45,320 bases of DNA from Pseudomonas rubra. GTDB lineage: Bacteria > Pseudomonadota > Gammaproteobacteria > Pseudomonadales > Pseudomonadaceae. Positions within the stretch are counted from its first letter, which is position 1, and the number at the start of each line of letters is the position of its first letter. The stretch lies in the NCBI RefSeq assembly GCF_028656935.1, contig NZ_JAMDGZ010000007.1, positions 1 to 45,320 of the forward strand, in the 5' to 3' direction. Under the pieces are notes generated by a model. The model did not search any database, had not been told where the DNA came from, and was given only the letters and a program-made list of their open reading frames with translations. Below, one piece after another: positions 15,832 through 26,500 of the stretch. Both the position numbers and the translations under genes were made by a program.

Positions 15832-18800
15832 GTGAAGTTCATCGAGCGATTCTTGCGTCAGCTCGCCCAGCAACCACAGACGAGCGCTTCTAGTCAGGCG
15901 CCGTTGCTGATGGCCCTTGAGCCTCGAATCATGTTCGATGCTTCTGTGGGCGCCGTGGCCCAGGAATCCGTGGTCCAGGCAGACGCCGAGCCGGCCAAGG
16001 ACAGCACCTCCGCAGTTGAAACCAGCAAGATACCAGCGGCCAGCGCCGATTCCCGTGGCCAGCAGGGGGCGCAACGCCAGGACGTGGTGTTTGTCGATGG
16101 CCAGGTCGGCAAGGTCGGTGAGCTGCTCGACGGCCTGTCGGGCCACGCCGAAGTAGTGATCCTTGATCCAAGCAAGGACGGCCTGCAGCAGATGGCTGAC
16201 TACCTCAAGGGTCGCGAAGGCCTGGACGCCGTTCACTTACTGTCCCACGGTGCTGCTGGCACGGTGCAGGTGGGTGAACTGTGGCTCAACAGCAGTAATC
16301 TGGTTGAGCACCGCGCCGCACTTGAAACAATCGGCTCGGCGCTCAAAGCCGATGGCGACCTGATGCTCTACGGTTGCCGTGTCGGTGATGACAACAGCGG
16401 TAAGGCATTCATCGATAACTTGGCGAGCATCACCGGCGCAGATATCGCGGCCTCGACTGACGACACCGGCGCCCAGGCCCTTGGCGGCAATTGGAGCCTG
16501 GAGGTGAGCAATGGTGTCATTGAGACCCACGCGCTAGGCAATGAACTGAGCGGTTACAAGGGCCTGATGGCGGCCAGTTTCACGGGCGGGCCGAATCCTA
16601 CCGCACCCACGTTGGTGACCTTGCCGAAAATGGTGGTTGGTGACTTCAACAATGACGGTCGCGATGACATTCTCTACCAGACCAGCGGCGCCGCCAGTGC
16701 CTGGAAGTTTGCCGCAGGCAACTCCGACGGCACGTTCACCATCGTTGACCAGGCGTTCTCGCCTTTTTCCAATGTTTCACTGATCGATGCCACCGCGACC
16801 AGCACCAACTACTACACGGCTGACTTCGATGGCGATGGCGACATCGACGTGCTGGCGTCCTTGAACACCGGGCCAGGCACCACGCTCTACCGTAATGACA
16901 ATGGCGTATTCAGCGCGGAGCAAGTGACCAGTATCACCGGCGCGCTACGCGGTGTGCGGATGGTGGTCGGCGATTTCAACGGAGACCGCGCTGCCGACAT
17001 CCTTTACCAGACCGGCGACAACAGCAGTCCCTGGAAATACGCGCTCAACAGTGGCAATGGCACCTTCACCGAGATGGACCTCAGTGCATCGCCGTTCAAT
17101 GGCCTCACCTTCAGCGACTACAGCCAAATCAACTATCGCGTAATTGACTTCGACGGTGACGGGGATCTTGACATCCTCTACTTCCTGAATGGAACCAGCG
17201 GCAAATATTATCGCAATGACGGTTCGAATTTTACCATGGGTTCAACCACCGGCTTCCCATCGCCTGCGTTCGGCCCACGGGTGCTGGTGGGGGATTTCGA
17301 CGGTGATGGTGACGCCGATTTCTTTTACCAGCAAGGCGCCAACGGCACCGAGTGGAGCTACGCCGAAAACCTGGGTAACCAGACCTTCGATGTGAGGGCA
17401 CGGGCATCGTCACCTTTCGCTGGCCTGAGTATGGTCGACTTCAGTAGCTTCAACTTCCGAACCGGCGATTTCGACGGCGATGGCGACCTTGATGTTGTCG
17501 CCAGCAAGGCCAGCACTCCGGCCACCGTCTTCTACCAGAGTGGCAGTCCGCCCACACTGGTCAGCGCCACTCCGGCGGATGACAGCTTGAGCGTTTCCCC
17601 ATCAGCCAACATTGTCCTGACCTTCAACGAAAGTGTGAGCAAAGGCACCGGTAACATCTACATCGTACGCACTTCCGATGGGGCCGTGGTGCAAACCATC
17701 GCCGTGGGCAGCGCGGCGGTCACCGGTTCAGGCACCACGTGGACCATCAACCCTCCGACCGACCTGGCCCAGGGCACCGCCTACGCGGTGCGCTATGACA
17801 AGCAGGCGTTTGCCGATGCTGATGGCGTAGTGTCCAAGGGTATCTATGACAACACTACGCTGAACTTCACCACCCTCAGCAATGCCGCACCGGTTATCAG
17901 TGGCCTCAACGGCGACAGCGTCACCTATACCGAGGACGGCGGCGCCGTGATACTCGATGCTGGCGGCAACGCCACGGTCACCGACGTTGACTCAGCGCAC
18001 TTCAATGGCGGCACGGTCACGGTGGCAATCACCGCCAACAACATTGCCGGCGACGATGTTCTGAGCCTGCACAACCAGGGCACTGGTGCCGGTCAGATTG
18101 GTCTGTCTGGCAGCAATGTCACTTACGCAGGCGTGTTGATCGGCACCCTGTCTGGTGGCAGCGCAGGGGCTAACCTTGTGATCAGCCTCAATGCCTCGGC
18201 GAACGCTGCCGCGGTGTCGGCATTGCTGCAGAACCTGACCTACCGCAATAGCAATGGCGTCGATACCGGTTCGCTCGCTCGTACGGTCGAGATCCGGATC
18301 ACCGACGGCTCTGGCGGCACCAGCATTGCGTCCGGTGTCAATGTCAGCATTGTTCCGGTCAATGACGCGCCCACCGCCAGCGCTACGGGCGGTACCCCGA
18401 CCTTCACCGAAGGCGGTGCGCCGGTAGACCTGTTCAGCGGCGTGACCCTTTCTACCGTCGAGGCCGGGCAGTCCGTCAAGCAGTTGACCTTCACGGTCAG
18501 CAACGTGATCAATATCGGCAACGAGCGCTTGACGATCGACGGCACGAACGTCGATTTAATCAACGGTAATGCCGGTACCACATCCGTGAATGGCCTGGCC
18601 TTCACGGTCTCGCTCAGCGGCTCGCTGGCGACTGTAACCCTGAGCAAGGTGGGTGGCATCAGTACCGGAACGGCCCAGACGCTGATTGACGGCATGACGT
18701 ACAGCCACCTCAGCCATTCGCCGGACACCAGCAGCCGGACGGTGACCCTGACCAGCATCAGTGACACTGGCGGCACCTCCAACGGTGGTGTGGACACCAC

Positions 18801-21800
18801 GAGCCTGGCGATTTCCGCTACGGTGGCGGTAGTGGCGATCAACGATGCGCCCTTGCTGTCGGGCGGGCCTTTCGTGTTGCCGGGCACCAATGAAGACACC
18901 GTGTCTACTGGCCAATTGGTCTCGACGATCCTGGCCGGGCTGAGCCACAACGATGTCGATGCTGGCGCGCTGTCGGGCATCGCGCTGACGGCGTCGAGCG
19001 GCAACGGAATTTGGCAGTACTCCACAGATGGGACGACCTGGAACAATGTCGGTACCGTCTCCAGTGTCTCCAGCTTGCTACTGTCCTCTACCGCCTATGT
19101 GCGTTTCCACCCCGATGGTTTCAATAGTGGCAGCGCCAGCCTGAGCTTCCGGGCCTGGGATCAAACCAGCGGCAGTGCATCCAGCAACGCGGTGCGTAAT
19201 TTTGCCGACACCACCAGCAGCGGTGGCACTAGCAGCTTTTCGGTCGGTATCGCGCAGGCCCAGATCACCGTTACAGCCGTCAACGATGCGCCGAACCTTA
19301 CCCCGGTCGGGCCTGTGCTGGGCGGTATTACCGATGGCCAGGTCAACAATGCCGGGCAGACGGTTGGCAGTTTCCTCTCCGGGGTCACCGACGTGGACAC
19401 GGGCGCGCTGAGCGGTATCGCCATCACGGGGGCTAGCAACGGCTCCGGGATCTGGCAGTTCAGCACCGACGGCACCTCGTGGAACGATATCGGCAGTGTG
19501 GCCGGCGACAGTGCCTTGCTGTTGCGCAGTACCGACAGGGTCCGCTTGGTACCGGACGGTGCAACGAGCACCGTGGCGACCTTGACCTACAAGGCTTGGG
19601 ACCAGACCGGCGCGTCGGCAGGGCAGCAAGGTAGCAAGGTCGATACCTCGGTTGCCGGTGGCAGCAGTGCCTTCTCCACCAGCACTGATACGGCAAGCAT
19701 CACCGTCACCGCGACCAACGATGCACCGAGCGTGGTAACCAGCGGTGGCAGCGCGACGTTCATCGAAGGCAACAATGTCTCCTCGACACCGGTGGTAGTC
19801 GACAGTGGCCTGACGTTGAGCGACACCGACAATATCACCCTGAGCAGTGCGACCGTCAGCATCACAGGCAACCTGCACACTGGCGAGGACATCCTGGCCT
19901 TCACCGGCAACCCGGCGACCACGGGCAATATCAGCGCCAGTTACAACACTGCCACCGGCGTGCTGACGCTGACCTCCGCTGGAGGCACCGCGACCTTGCT
20001 ACAGTGGCAGGAGGCATTGCGTTCGGTGATCTACAGCAACGCGAGCGATAGCCCGAACACCGCCAGCCGAACGCTGAGCTTTGTGGTGAACGACGGCAGC
20101 CTGGACAGCCTGGCCGCCACGCGTGTAGTCACCGTGACTGCGACCAATGACGCCCCCGTACTCGGCACAAGCGCTGGCAGTACGTCCTATGTCGAGAGCA
20201 CGGCGCCTGTGCGGGTGGACAATGGCCTGAGTCTGAGCGACCTCGACAGCGCTACGCTGACCAGTGCCACCGTTGCCATCACCGGCAATTTCCACTCCGT
20301 TCAGGACCGCCTCGGGTTCTTGAACAATCCGGCGACCATGGGCAACATCAGCGCCAGTTACAACACTGCTACCGGCGAGCTGACGCTGACCTCTGCAGGG
20401 GCGATAGCGACCCTGGCGCAATGGCAGGCAGCGTTGCGTTCGGTTGAATACAGCAATAGTTCCAGCAACCCCGATACCGGGGCGCGGACCCTTTCGTTTA
20501 CGGTCAATGACGGCCACGACGTCAGTAACATCGCTACCAAGGTAGTCAACGTCGTAGCGGTCAACGACGCTCCAGTGATTCTTGCCCCTGGCTCGATCAC
20601 TGTTATCGAAGACACGACCACGGCCCTGACCGGCATTGTGTTCAGCGATGCCGATGCCGGCAGTTCGCCGGTCACCGTGACGTTGTCGGTGCCTGCCGGC
20701 CTGCTTCATGGCACTAGCGGCGCAGGTGTCTTGGTCAGCGGCTCGGGTACTGGCACCCTGGTGCTAGTGGGCAGCCTCAGCGATATCAATACGCTCATTG
20801 GCACCGGCAGTCTGACCTATACGCCCGCAGCCAATGCCACTGCCAACGTGACGTTGTCGATGAACATCGACGATGGTGGCCACAGCGGGACGGGGGGCGC
20901 GCAATCGGGCAACAGCACCCTGACGCTGATGGTTACAGCAGTCAACGACGCTCCGGTGAACCAGTTGCCGACGGGCCAGATAGTCAACCAGGATGGCACC
21001 CTGACCTTCAACAGCAGCAACGGCAACCTGATCAGCATCAGCGATGTGGATGCGGGGAGTAATTCGCTGCAAGTCACCCTGCTGGTCACCCATGGCACAT
21101 TGACGCTTTCTGCTGTTTCCGGTTTGAGCTTTATTGTTGGCAGTGGAAGCGGCGATACCACGATGACGTTCGTTGGCAGTCTGGGCAGCATCAACGCAGC
21201 CCTCAACGGTATGAGCTTTACGCCGATCGCAGGCTACAACGGCGCTGCCAGCCTGCAGGTTATCAGCAACGACCAAGGCAGCAGCGGTACTGGCGGGGCG
21301 CTGACCGATAGCGACACCCTGGCGATTACTGTTGCCGCACTCAACCCACGGGTCATCAACGTTGATGCACCCCTCATGAACGGCGGTTTCAAGGTTGGCG
21401 ATTCCATCTACATCGTCCTGACCTTCGATCAGGCAGTCTTTCTCAGCGCGGACACTCCCACCTTGCTGCTGGAAACCGGGGCTGTCGACCGCACCGCCAC
21501 CTATTACTCGGGCTCGGGCAGCAACGCCCTGGTCTTCAAGTACACGGTGCAGGCGGGCGACCAGAGTGCTGACCTTGACTACACCTCCTCGGCAGCCTTG
21601 TCGCTAAATGGCACCACCCTGCGCAGCGCAAGCCAGCAGGATGCGCTGTTGACGCTACCGACGGCGGGCTCGGCCCACTCGTTGGGGGCAAACAACAATA
21701 TTGTCATCGATGGGATCGAACCGGTCATCAGCAGTGTTACCGTGCCTGGTAACGGTACCTATGTCGCCGGACAGAACCTGGACTTCACTCTCAACCTCAG

Positions 21801-24800
21801 CGAGGCGGTAACCGTCGCCGGCGCACCACGCCTGGAGATTGTCCTGGACACTGGCGGTACGGTCTACGCCGACTATGTCTCGGGCTCGGGCACCAGTGCG
21901 CTGGTGTTCCGTCTGAGCGTGACCAGCGGGCAACTGGACAGCAACGGCATCAGTGTCGGCAGCAGCCTTGACCTGAACGGTGGTGCTGTGCGCGACAGCA
22001 TTGGCAACAACCTGGACACTAGGCTCAACAACGTGGCCAGCACCATCGGCGTGCGCGTCGATGGCGTGGCGCCGCAGCCTGGCACGCTCGTCGCCATCGA
22101 CAGCAACCCGACCAACGCCGGCTCGGTCCGCTACACCGTGACCTTCAGCGAAGCGGTCAACGGTGTGGACACTTCGGACTTCACACTGGTGTTCACCGGT
22201 AGCGTAAGCGGTAGCATCGCCAGCGTAGTGGCGGTCGACGCACGCACCTATACGGTGCTGATCAACGGCCTGACGGGGGACGGTACTCTGGGCCTGAACC
22301 TCAATGACAGCGGCACGGACATCACCGATGCGGCCGGGAACATCTTGGCCGCAGGCCTGACCGGTACGCTTTACAGTATCGACCGAGTTGCGCCGAGCAT
22401 TGGCTCGATCGACGTGCCGGCCGCCGGTGCCTACAACGCGGGCGACGTGCTGCGCTTTACCGTCAACACCAGCGAAGTGGTCAACGTCACCTTCGCACCG
22501 TGGATCATCGTCAATATCGGTGGCCGCGACGTCACCGCTCGCTACGTGTCCGGTACTGGCAGCAATGCCTTGGTTTTCGAGTACCAGGTGCAGGTAAACG
22601 ACAACACCACACTGATCGCTGGCGTCCAGGTGGTAGCGGTCATGGCCATGCCGTCGTTCCATGACCAGGCCAACAACGCGATGGACCTTACGTTGAACAA
22701 CGTAGGCAGCACGGCCGGAATCGTGGTCGACACTGTCGACCCGAGGGTGAGTGCTATCACCCCGTTGACCCCCGGGCCGAGCAACGCGAGCAATGCCACT
22801 TTCAGCGTCAGTTTCAACGAAGATGTGAGCAACGTCAGTGTCGAAGACTTCACCTTGCTGGTGGGTGGCAACGTCCAGGGGCGCATACTGAGCATCACTG
22901 CCCTGGACGCGCGTAACTACCGGGTCGAAGTGGGCGAGCTGACGGGAACTGGTGACATTCGCGTGGCCATCGCCAGCGCTCGCGACATCATTGACGTCGC
23001 CGGCAACAGTGTGGCCGCTGGCACGCAGAGCGCCGCCTTGCAGATCGATCGGACAGTCCCTACGGTCACTGACGTGCAGGTGCCGGCGGCCGGCAGTTAC
23101 AAGGCCGGTGAGCTGCTGCGTTTTACCGTCAGTGCCAGCGAGCCGGTCATCGTTGATACCCGCGACGGTACGCCGGGGCTATTGCTGAACATTGGCGGTA
23201 GCAACCGGTATGCCACCTACGTTTCCGGCTCCGGAACCGGGCAACTGGTGTTTCAGTACAGTGTGCAGCAGGGCAACAACGATGCCGATGGTATCCAGCT
23301 CGGCAGCAGCCTGGCGCTCAACGGTGGTGCGATACGCGATGCGGCGGGCAACGATCTGAACCTGAGCCTGAATGGCGTGCACAGTACCGCGTCGGTACGG
23401 GTCGATACGCAGGCTCCCCTTGCGACCGAGATCGTTCGAGTCGATGTCAACCCCACCAACAGTAGCTCGGTTCGCTACACCGTTAGGTTCGACGAGGGCG
23501 TCAGCGGCGTCGACATGGCCGATTTTTCCCTGATCTACACGGGCAGTGCCGCAGGCCGTATCAGTAGCGTGGCTCAGGTTGACGACCGCACCTACACAGT
23601 TCTGGTCGAGAGCTTGAGCGGTGTTGGCAGTGTACGCCTGGATCTTAAAGGCGTGGGCACCGGTATCATTGACGCCGCCGGCAACGCAATAGGTGGCGGC
23701 ATTGAAGGCAGCGCCTACAGCATCGACCGGGTCGCTCCCAAGGTAACTGGGGTAGAAGTCCCAGCCGCAGGCAGCTATGTGGCCGGACAGGGACTCGACT
23801 TCACCGTGCGCCTGGACGAGGTGGTTCTGGTGGGCCCTGGCCCTGGTCTGCCGCGCCTGAGCGTAACCCTGGATAATGGCCAGGTTGCCTATGCCGACTA
23901 TGTGTCAGGTTCAGGCAGCGATACCCTGGTGTTCCGCCTGGTCATCAGCCCAGGCCAGCAGGCCAGCAATGGCCTCAGGTTATCGACCGGTATCGATCTG
24001 CAGGGAGGCACACTGCAAGACGTGCGTGGCAATGATGTGCAGACGGCGCTGAGCAACGTGGGCAGTACGACGGGCATTTCTGTCGATACGCGCGCGCCAC
24101 AGCCGGTGCAGATCGTGCTGGACGGCCCGGCCGTAACCCAGGACAAGACGTTGAGCTACACCTTGACCTTCGACGAGCCGGTCAGCGCGGTGGATGTCAC
24201 GGACTTCAGCCTGCATGGCGGAGCCAGTGGTGTGGTGCAGTCAGTGCTGCAGCTGGACGAGCGGACCTATCGCGTGACGGTGGCTAACGTCAGCGGCCAG
24301 GGCAGCCTGGGGCTCAGCCTCAATGCCCAGGGCAGCGGTATCCGCGATGCGGCTGGCAATGCACTGACGTTGTCGCTGAGCAGTGCGTCCTATCAGATAC
24401 TGAGCCAGGACGTTGGTGATCTGGAATACCGGACCAACCCACCCGTAAACAGCGGGTCTCCAAGCAGCCCTCTACTGCAGCCGCAGGTGCCACCGGTGCC
24501 GGCGATACCCACAGCCTCGCCGTTAGTGCCAAGCGGCTTGTTCGAGCATGAGACCTTGGGTAGCGGCATCGATACGCTGGGCAATATCTTTATCAACAAC
24601 GGCATCAGTGCACCGAGCTACATCGCTCAAGTTTTTGCCAGCAGCGACCAAGGCGCCAGTTCTGCTGGCGGCATTGGGTTCGCCGGGGGAGAGGGTGGCG
24701 TTTTTGGCAGCAGTACCCTCGCAAGCCTGTTTGCGCGGCAAGCGGTGCAGGAGGGCGAGTCGATGCGTGTATTCGACGGCAAGCAGTGGCGCACCACCGA

Positions 24801-24942
24801 CCCTGCGCAAGGCTTGCGCGCAGTGTTTGGCGCCGCCTCGCTGGAGCAGCAGTTGCAGAATATCAAGGACGCCGAACAGCGTCCTGTACGCGAATTGGCC
24901 ATGGCTCTGTCACAGCCGACACAGATCGGCAATCGGGCCTGA
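15832..24942 (+). CDS. giant LEPR/DUF4347 surface protein with FG-GAP, cadherin-like and Ig-like repeats
   Basis: This is a 3036-residue predicted secreted or surface protein. GTG 15832 is chosen because AGGAGG lies at 15820-15825. It has no Sec signal. The N-terminus carries the LEPRIMFDA motif (L29-R32 and after), then a DUF4347 domain at about 84-240 (LLSHGAAGTVQVGE, LMLYGCRVG). FG-GAP/VCBS repeats with DFDGDGDxD calcium-type loops follow to about 570, then an SbsA-type Ig domain to about 685. Next come seven NDAP-type cadherin-like modules to about 1840, and at least four composite Ig modules of about 224 residues to about 2860. The C-terminal 170 residues are Gly/Ser/Pro-rich and lack clear RTX nonapeptides. 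The TolC gene just downstream and the LEPR start favour type I secretion. Roles in adhesion or biofilm are inferred. Confidence 0.88.
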   Translation: MKFIERFLRQLAQQPQTSASSQAPLLMALEPRIMFDASVGAVAQESVVQADAEPAKDSTSAVETSKIPAASADSRGQQGAQRQDVVFVDGQVGKVGELLDGLSGHAEVVILDPSKDGLQQMADYLKGREGLDAVHLLSHGAAGTVQVGELWLNSSNLVEHRAALETIGSALKADGDLMLYGCRVGDDNSGKAFIDNLASITGADIAASTDDTGAQALGGNWSLEVSNGVIETHALGNELSGYKGLMAASFTGGPNPTAPTLVTLPKMVVGDFNNDGRDDILYQTSGAASAWKFAAGNSDGTFTIVDQAFSPFSNVSLIDATATSTNYYTADFDGDGDIDVLASLNTGPGTTLYRNDNGVFSAEQVTSITGALRGVRMVVGDFNGDRAADILYQTGDNSSPWKYALNSGNGTFTEMDLSASPFNGLTFSDYSQINYRVIDFDGDGDLDILYFLNGTSGKYYRNDGSNFTMGSTTGFPSPAFGPRVLVGDFDGDGDADFFYQQGANGTEWSYAENLGNQTFDVRARASSPFAGLSMVDFSSFNFRTGDFDGDGDLDVVASKASTPATVFYQSGSPPTLVSATPADDSLSVSPSANIVLTFNESVSKGTGNIYIVRTSDGAVVQTIAVGSAAVTGSGTTWTINPPTDLAQGTAYAVRYDKQAFADADGVVSKGIYDNTTLNFTTLSNAAPVISGLNGDSVTYTEDGGAVILDAGGNATVTDVDSAHFNGGTVTVAITANNIAGDDVLSLHNQGTGAGQIGLSGSNVTYAGVLIGTLSGGSAGANLVISLNASANAAAVSALLQNLTYRNSNGVDTGSLARTVEIRITDGSGGTSIASGVNVSIVPVNDAPTASATGGTPTFTEGGAPVDLFSGVTLSTVEAGQSVKQLTFTVSNVINIGNERLTIDGTNVDLINGNAGTTSVNGLAFTVSLSGSLATVTLSKVGGISTGTAQTLIDGMTYSHLSHSPDTSSRTVTLTSISDTGGTSNGGVDTTSLAISATVAVVAINDAPLLSGGPFVLPGTNEDTVSTGQLVSTILAGLSHNDVDAGALSGIALTASSGNGIWQYSTDGTTWNNVGTVSSVSSLLLSSTAYVRFHPDGFNSGSASLSFRAWDQTSGSASSNAVRNFADTTSSGGTSSFSVGIAQAQITVTAVNDAPNLTPVGPVLGGITDGQVNNAGQTVGSFLSGVTDVDTGALSGIAITGASNGSGIWQFSTDGTSWNDIGSVAGDSALLLRSTDRVRLVPDGATSTVATLTYKAWDQTGASAGQQGSKVDTSVAGGSSAFSTSTDTASITVTATNDAPSVVTSGGSATFIEGNNVSSTPVVVDSGLTLSDTDNITLSSATVSITGNLHTGEDILAFTGNPATTGNISASYNTATGVLTLTSAGGTATLLQWQEALRSVIYSNASDSPNTASRTLSFVVNDGSLDSLAATRVVTVTATNDAPVLGTSAGSTSYVESTAPVRVDNGLSLSDLDSATLTSATVAITGNFHSVQDRLGFLNNPATMGNISASYNTATGELTLTSAGAIATLAQWQAALRSVEYSNSSSNPDTGARTLSFTVNDGHDVSNIATKVVNVVAVNDAPVILAPGSITVIEDTTTALTGIVFSDADAGSSPVTVTLSVPAGLLHGTSGAGVLVSGSGTGTLVLVGSLSDINTLIGTGSLTYTPAANATANVTLSMNIDDGGHSGTGGAQSGNSTLTLMVTAVNDAPVNQLPTGQIVNQDGTLTFNSSNGNLISISDVDAGSNSLQVTLLVTHGTLTLSAVSGLSFIVGSGSGDTTMTFVGSLGSINAALNGMSFTPIAGYNGAASLQVISNDQGSSGTGGALTDSDTLAITVAALNPRVINVDAPLMNGGFKVGDSIYIVLTFDQAVFLSADTPTLLLETGAVDRTATYYSGSGSNALVFKYTVQAGDQSADLDYTSSAALSLNGTTLRSASQQDALLTLPTAGSAHSLGANNNIVIDGIEPVISSVTVPGNGTYVAGQNLDFTLNLSEAVTVAGAPRLEIVLDTGGTVYADYVSGSGTSALVFRLSVTSGQLDSNGISVGSSLDLNGGAVRDSIGNNLDTRLNNVASTIGVRVDGVAPQPGTLVAIDSNPTNAGSVRYTVTFSEAVNGVDTSDFTLVFTGSVSGSIASVVAVDARTYTVLINGLTGDGTLGLNLNDSGTDITDAAGNILAAGLTGTLYSIDRVAPSIGSIDVPAAGAYNAGDVLRFTVNTSEVVNVTFAPWIIVNIGGRDVTARYVSGTGSNALVFEYQVQVNDNTTLIAGVQVVAVMAMPSFHDQANNAMDLTLNNVGSTAGIVVDTVDPRVSAITPLTPGPSNASNATFSVSFNEDVSNVSVEDFTLLVGGNVQGRILSITALDARNYRVEVGELTGTGDIRVAIASARDIIDVAGNSVAAGTQSAALQIDRTVPTVTDVQVPAAGSYKAGELLRFTVSASEPVIVDTRDGTPGLLLNIGGSNRYATYVSGSGTGQLVFQYSVQQGNNDADGIQLGSSLALNGGAIRDAAGNDLNLSLNGVHSTASVRVDTQAPLATEIVRVDVNPTNSSSVRYTVRFDEGVSGVDMADFSLIYTGSAAGRISSVAQVDDRTYTVLVESLSGVGSVRLDLKGVGTGIIDAAGNAIGGGIEGSAYSIDRVAPKVTGVEVPAAGSYVAGQGLDFTVRLDEVVLVGPGPGLPRLSVTLDNGQVAYADYVSGSGSDTLVFRLVISPGQQASNGLRLSTGIDLQGGTLQDVRGNDVQTALSNVGSTTGISVDTRAPQPVQIVLDGPAVTQDKTLSYTLTFDEPVSAVDVTDFSLHGGASGVVQSVLQLDERTYRVTVANVSGQGSLGLSLNAQGSGIRDAAGNALTLSLSSASYQILSQDVGDLEYRTNPPVNSGSPSSPLLQPQVPPVPAIPTASPLVPSGLFEHETLGSGIDTLGNIFINNGISAPSYIAQVFASSDQGASSAGGIGFAGGEGGVFGSSTLASLFARQAVQEGESMRVFDGKQWRTTDPAQGLRAVFGAASLEQQLQNIKDAEQRPVRELAMALSQPTQIGNRA
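21718..24410 (+). repeat. four composite Ig-like modules of about 670 bp
   Basis: Within the DUF4347 protein a two-part module recurs with starts near 21718, 22390, 23056 and 23734. Part A carries VPAAGSYxAGxxLxFTV and YVSGSGSxALVF. Part B carries NPTNxxSVRYTVxF and RTYTVLV. A partial A unit precedes them at about 21352. The copies are clearly diverged, so the expansion is old. Confidence 0.75.
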
Positions 24943-24996
24943 AGTTTCAGCACCTATTCAAAGATGATCGAGCCGCACCAGGGGGGCGGCCCAAGG

Positions 24997-26472
24997 ATGA
25001 AAAATAGTCAGAAACTCTTCAGTGCCAGCTTGCTGGCGCTTGCAATCAGCGGATGTGCGGTGACCAGCGAACCGATCGACCGCAGCCTCAGCGAGGCGCG
25101 GGCGCGCACTGACCTGGTCAGCATGTTCAAGGACCAGGAACCGCTGAGCGGTCCCTTGACCTTGCACCAGGCCATGGCGCGGGCGGTGAAGTACAACCTC
25201 GAGTCGCGCCTCAAGGTCATGGAAGAAGCCCTGGCCAAGCGCCAGGTCGACCTGGCGAGCTTCGACATGTTGCCGCGCATGGCCATGGAAGCCGGTTATG
25301 CCGGGCGCAACAATGTCAGCGCCTCGAGCAGCCAGAGCGTGCAGACCGGTACCCAGTCCCTGGAACCTTCGACCTCCCAGGACCGCGACCGCGAAGTGGC
25401 GGACCTGACCATGGTGTGGAACGTGCTCGACTTTGGTGTCAGTTACGTCAGCGCCAAGCAGCAGGCCGACCAACGCTTGATTCTCCAGGAGCGGCGGCGC
25501 AAGGTCATTCACACCATTACCCAGGACGTGCGCTCGGCGTACTGGCGGGCCGTGGCGGCGCAGCGCCTGCTGACCCAGATCGACAGCCTGATGGGGCGTG
25601 TGGCTGAGGCTCGGGACAACAGCCAGCACATGAGCAGCCAGCGCATCGGCGACCCGGTGCAGTCGCTCAGCTACCAGCGCGCTCTGATCGAGGCCACCCG
25701 CCAGCTCGAAGAGCAGCGCCGCGCCTTGTCGCTGGCCAAGACTGAACTGGCGGCCTTGATCAACCTGCCGCTGAATACCGAGTTCACCCTGGCGCCGGAA
25801 GCAGGCTATGAGGTACCGCAGTTCAAGGGTGATTTCACCCGCCTGGAACAACAGGCCCTGGCCAGCCGTCCGGAGTTGCGCGAACAGGATTACCAGGCAC
25901 GGATCAGTGCTGCGGAAACCCGCAAGGCCATGCTGCGCTTGCTGCCGGGCCTTGAGTTCTCGGCCGGTGGGCACTACGACAGCAACTCCTTCCTGGTCAA
26001 CCAGAGCTGGGCGGACTACGGCGTCAAGGTGACCTGGAACCTGTTCAACGTGTTGTCGGCCCCGGCAGCCATCAAGGTCGCCAAAGCCGGTGAAGACGTT
26101 GCGGCGGCGCGGCGCCAGGCCATGTCGATGGCGGTGCTGGCGCAGTTGTATGTGGCCAACGCCAACTACAACGAGGCGGCGCGCCAGTTCCGCACCAGCG
26201 AAGAGCTGGCGGCACTGGACGGGCAGATCGCTGAGCAGTTGCGCAACCGCTACCAGACCCAGAACATCGGTGAGCTGGAGTTGATCCAGGGCGAGCTGAA
26301 CAACCTGCAGACGCAGTTGAAACGTGACCTGTCGTACGCCGAGTTGCGCAATGCCTATGCGCAGTTGTACGTAAGCTCGGGCACCGATTTGTTGCCCGAT
26401 ACGTTGCCGGATGGAAAGTTGGCGACGATTGCTTCGGCATTGCAGAGCAGCGAAGCGCGCTGGTCGCAATAA
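24997..26472 (+). CDS. TolC-family outer-membrane efflux lipoprotein
   Basis: This 491-residue TolC-like protein has two long helical hairpin halves. ATG 24997 is preferred because it gives a clean lipoprotein signal, LLALAISGCAV, with the acylated Cys near residue 20; an upstream in-frame start would bury it. Typical TolC features are long Gln/Ala/Arg/Glu-rich helices (LSYQRALIEATRQLEEQRR) and the second-half start WADYGVKVTWNLFNV. It begins 54 bp after the giant surface-protein gene and is probably its outer-membrane exit duct. No ABC transporter or adaptor follows directly, so it must borrow one, perhaps the pair at 35451-38799. The lipid anchor makes it closer to CusC/OprM-type ducts than to E. 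coli TolC. Confidence 0.87.
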   Translation: MKNSQKLFSASLLALAISGCAVTSEPIDRSLSEARARTDLVSMFKDQEPLSGPLTLHQAMARAVKYNLESRLKVMEEALAKRQVDLASFDMLPRMAMEAGYAGRNNVSASSSQSVQTGTQSLEPSTSQDRDREVADLTMVWNVLDFGVSYVSAKQQADQRLILQERRRKVIHTITQDVRSAYWRAVAAQRLLTQIDSLMGRVAEARDNSQHMSSQRIGDPVQSLSYQRALIEATRQLEEQRRALSLAKTELAALINLPLNTEFTLAPEAGYEVPQFKGDFTRLEQQALASRPELREQDYQARISAAETRKAMLRLLPGLEFSAGGHYDSNSFLVNQSWADYGVKVTWNLFNVLSAPAAIKVAKAGEDVAAARRQAMSMAVLAQLYVANANYNEAARQFRTSEELAALDGQIAEQLRNRYQTQNIGELELIQGELNNLQTQLKRDLSYAELRNAYAQLYVSSGTDLLPDTLPDGKLATIASALQSSEARWSQ

Positions 26473-26474
26473 GC

Positions 26475-26500
26475 ATCAGCATGAAGTGAGACGTGCTGAT
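26475..26500 (+). other. stem-loop after the TolC-like gene
   Basis: A perfect 7-bp inverted repeat (ATCAGCA at 26475-26481, TGCTGAT at 26494-26500) lies just after the stop codon. No T-tract follows, so it is more likely a 3' stabilising hairpin or weak terminator. Confidence 0.45.

Noticed and set aside
24958..26469. Long antisense open frame (503 codons) opposite the TolC-like lipoprotein gene
   Set aside because: It is a shadow of high-GC coding sequence on the other strand, with no recognisable domain, and the + strand TolC signatures are clear.
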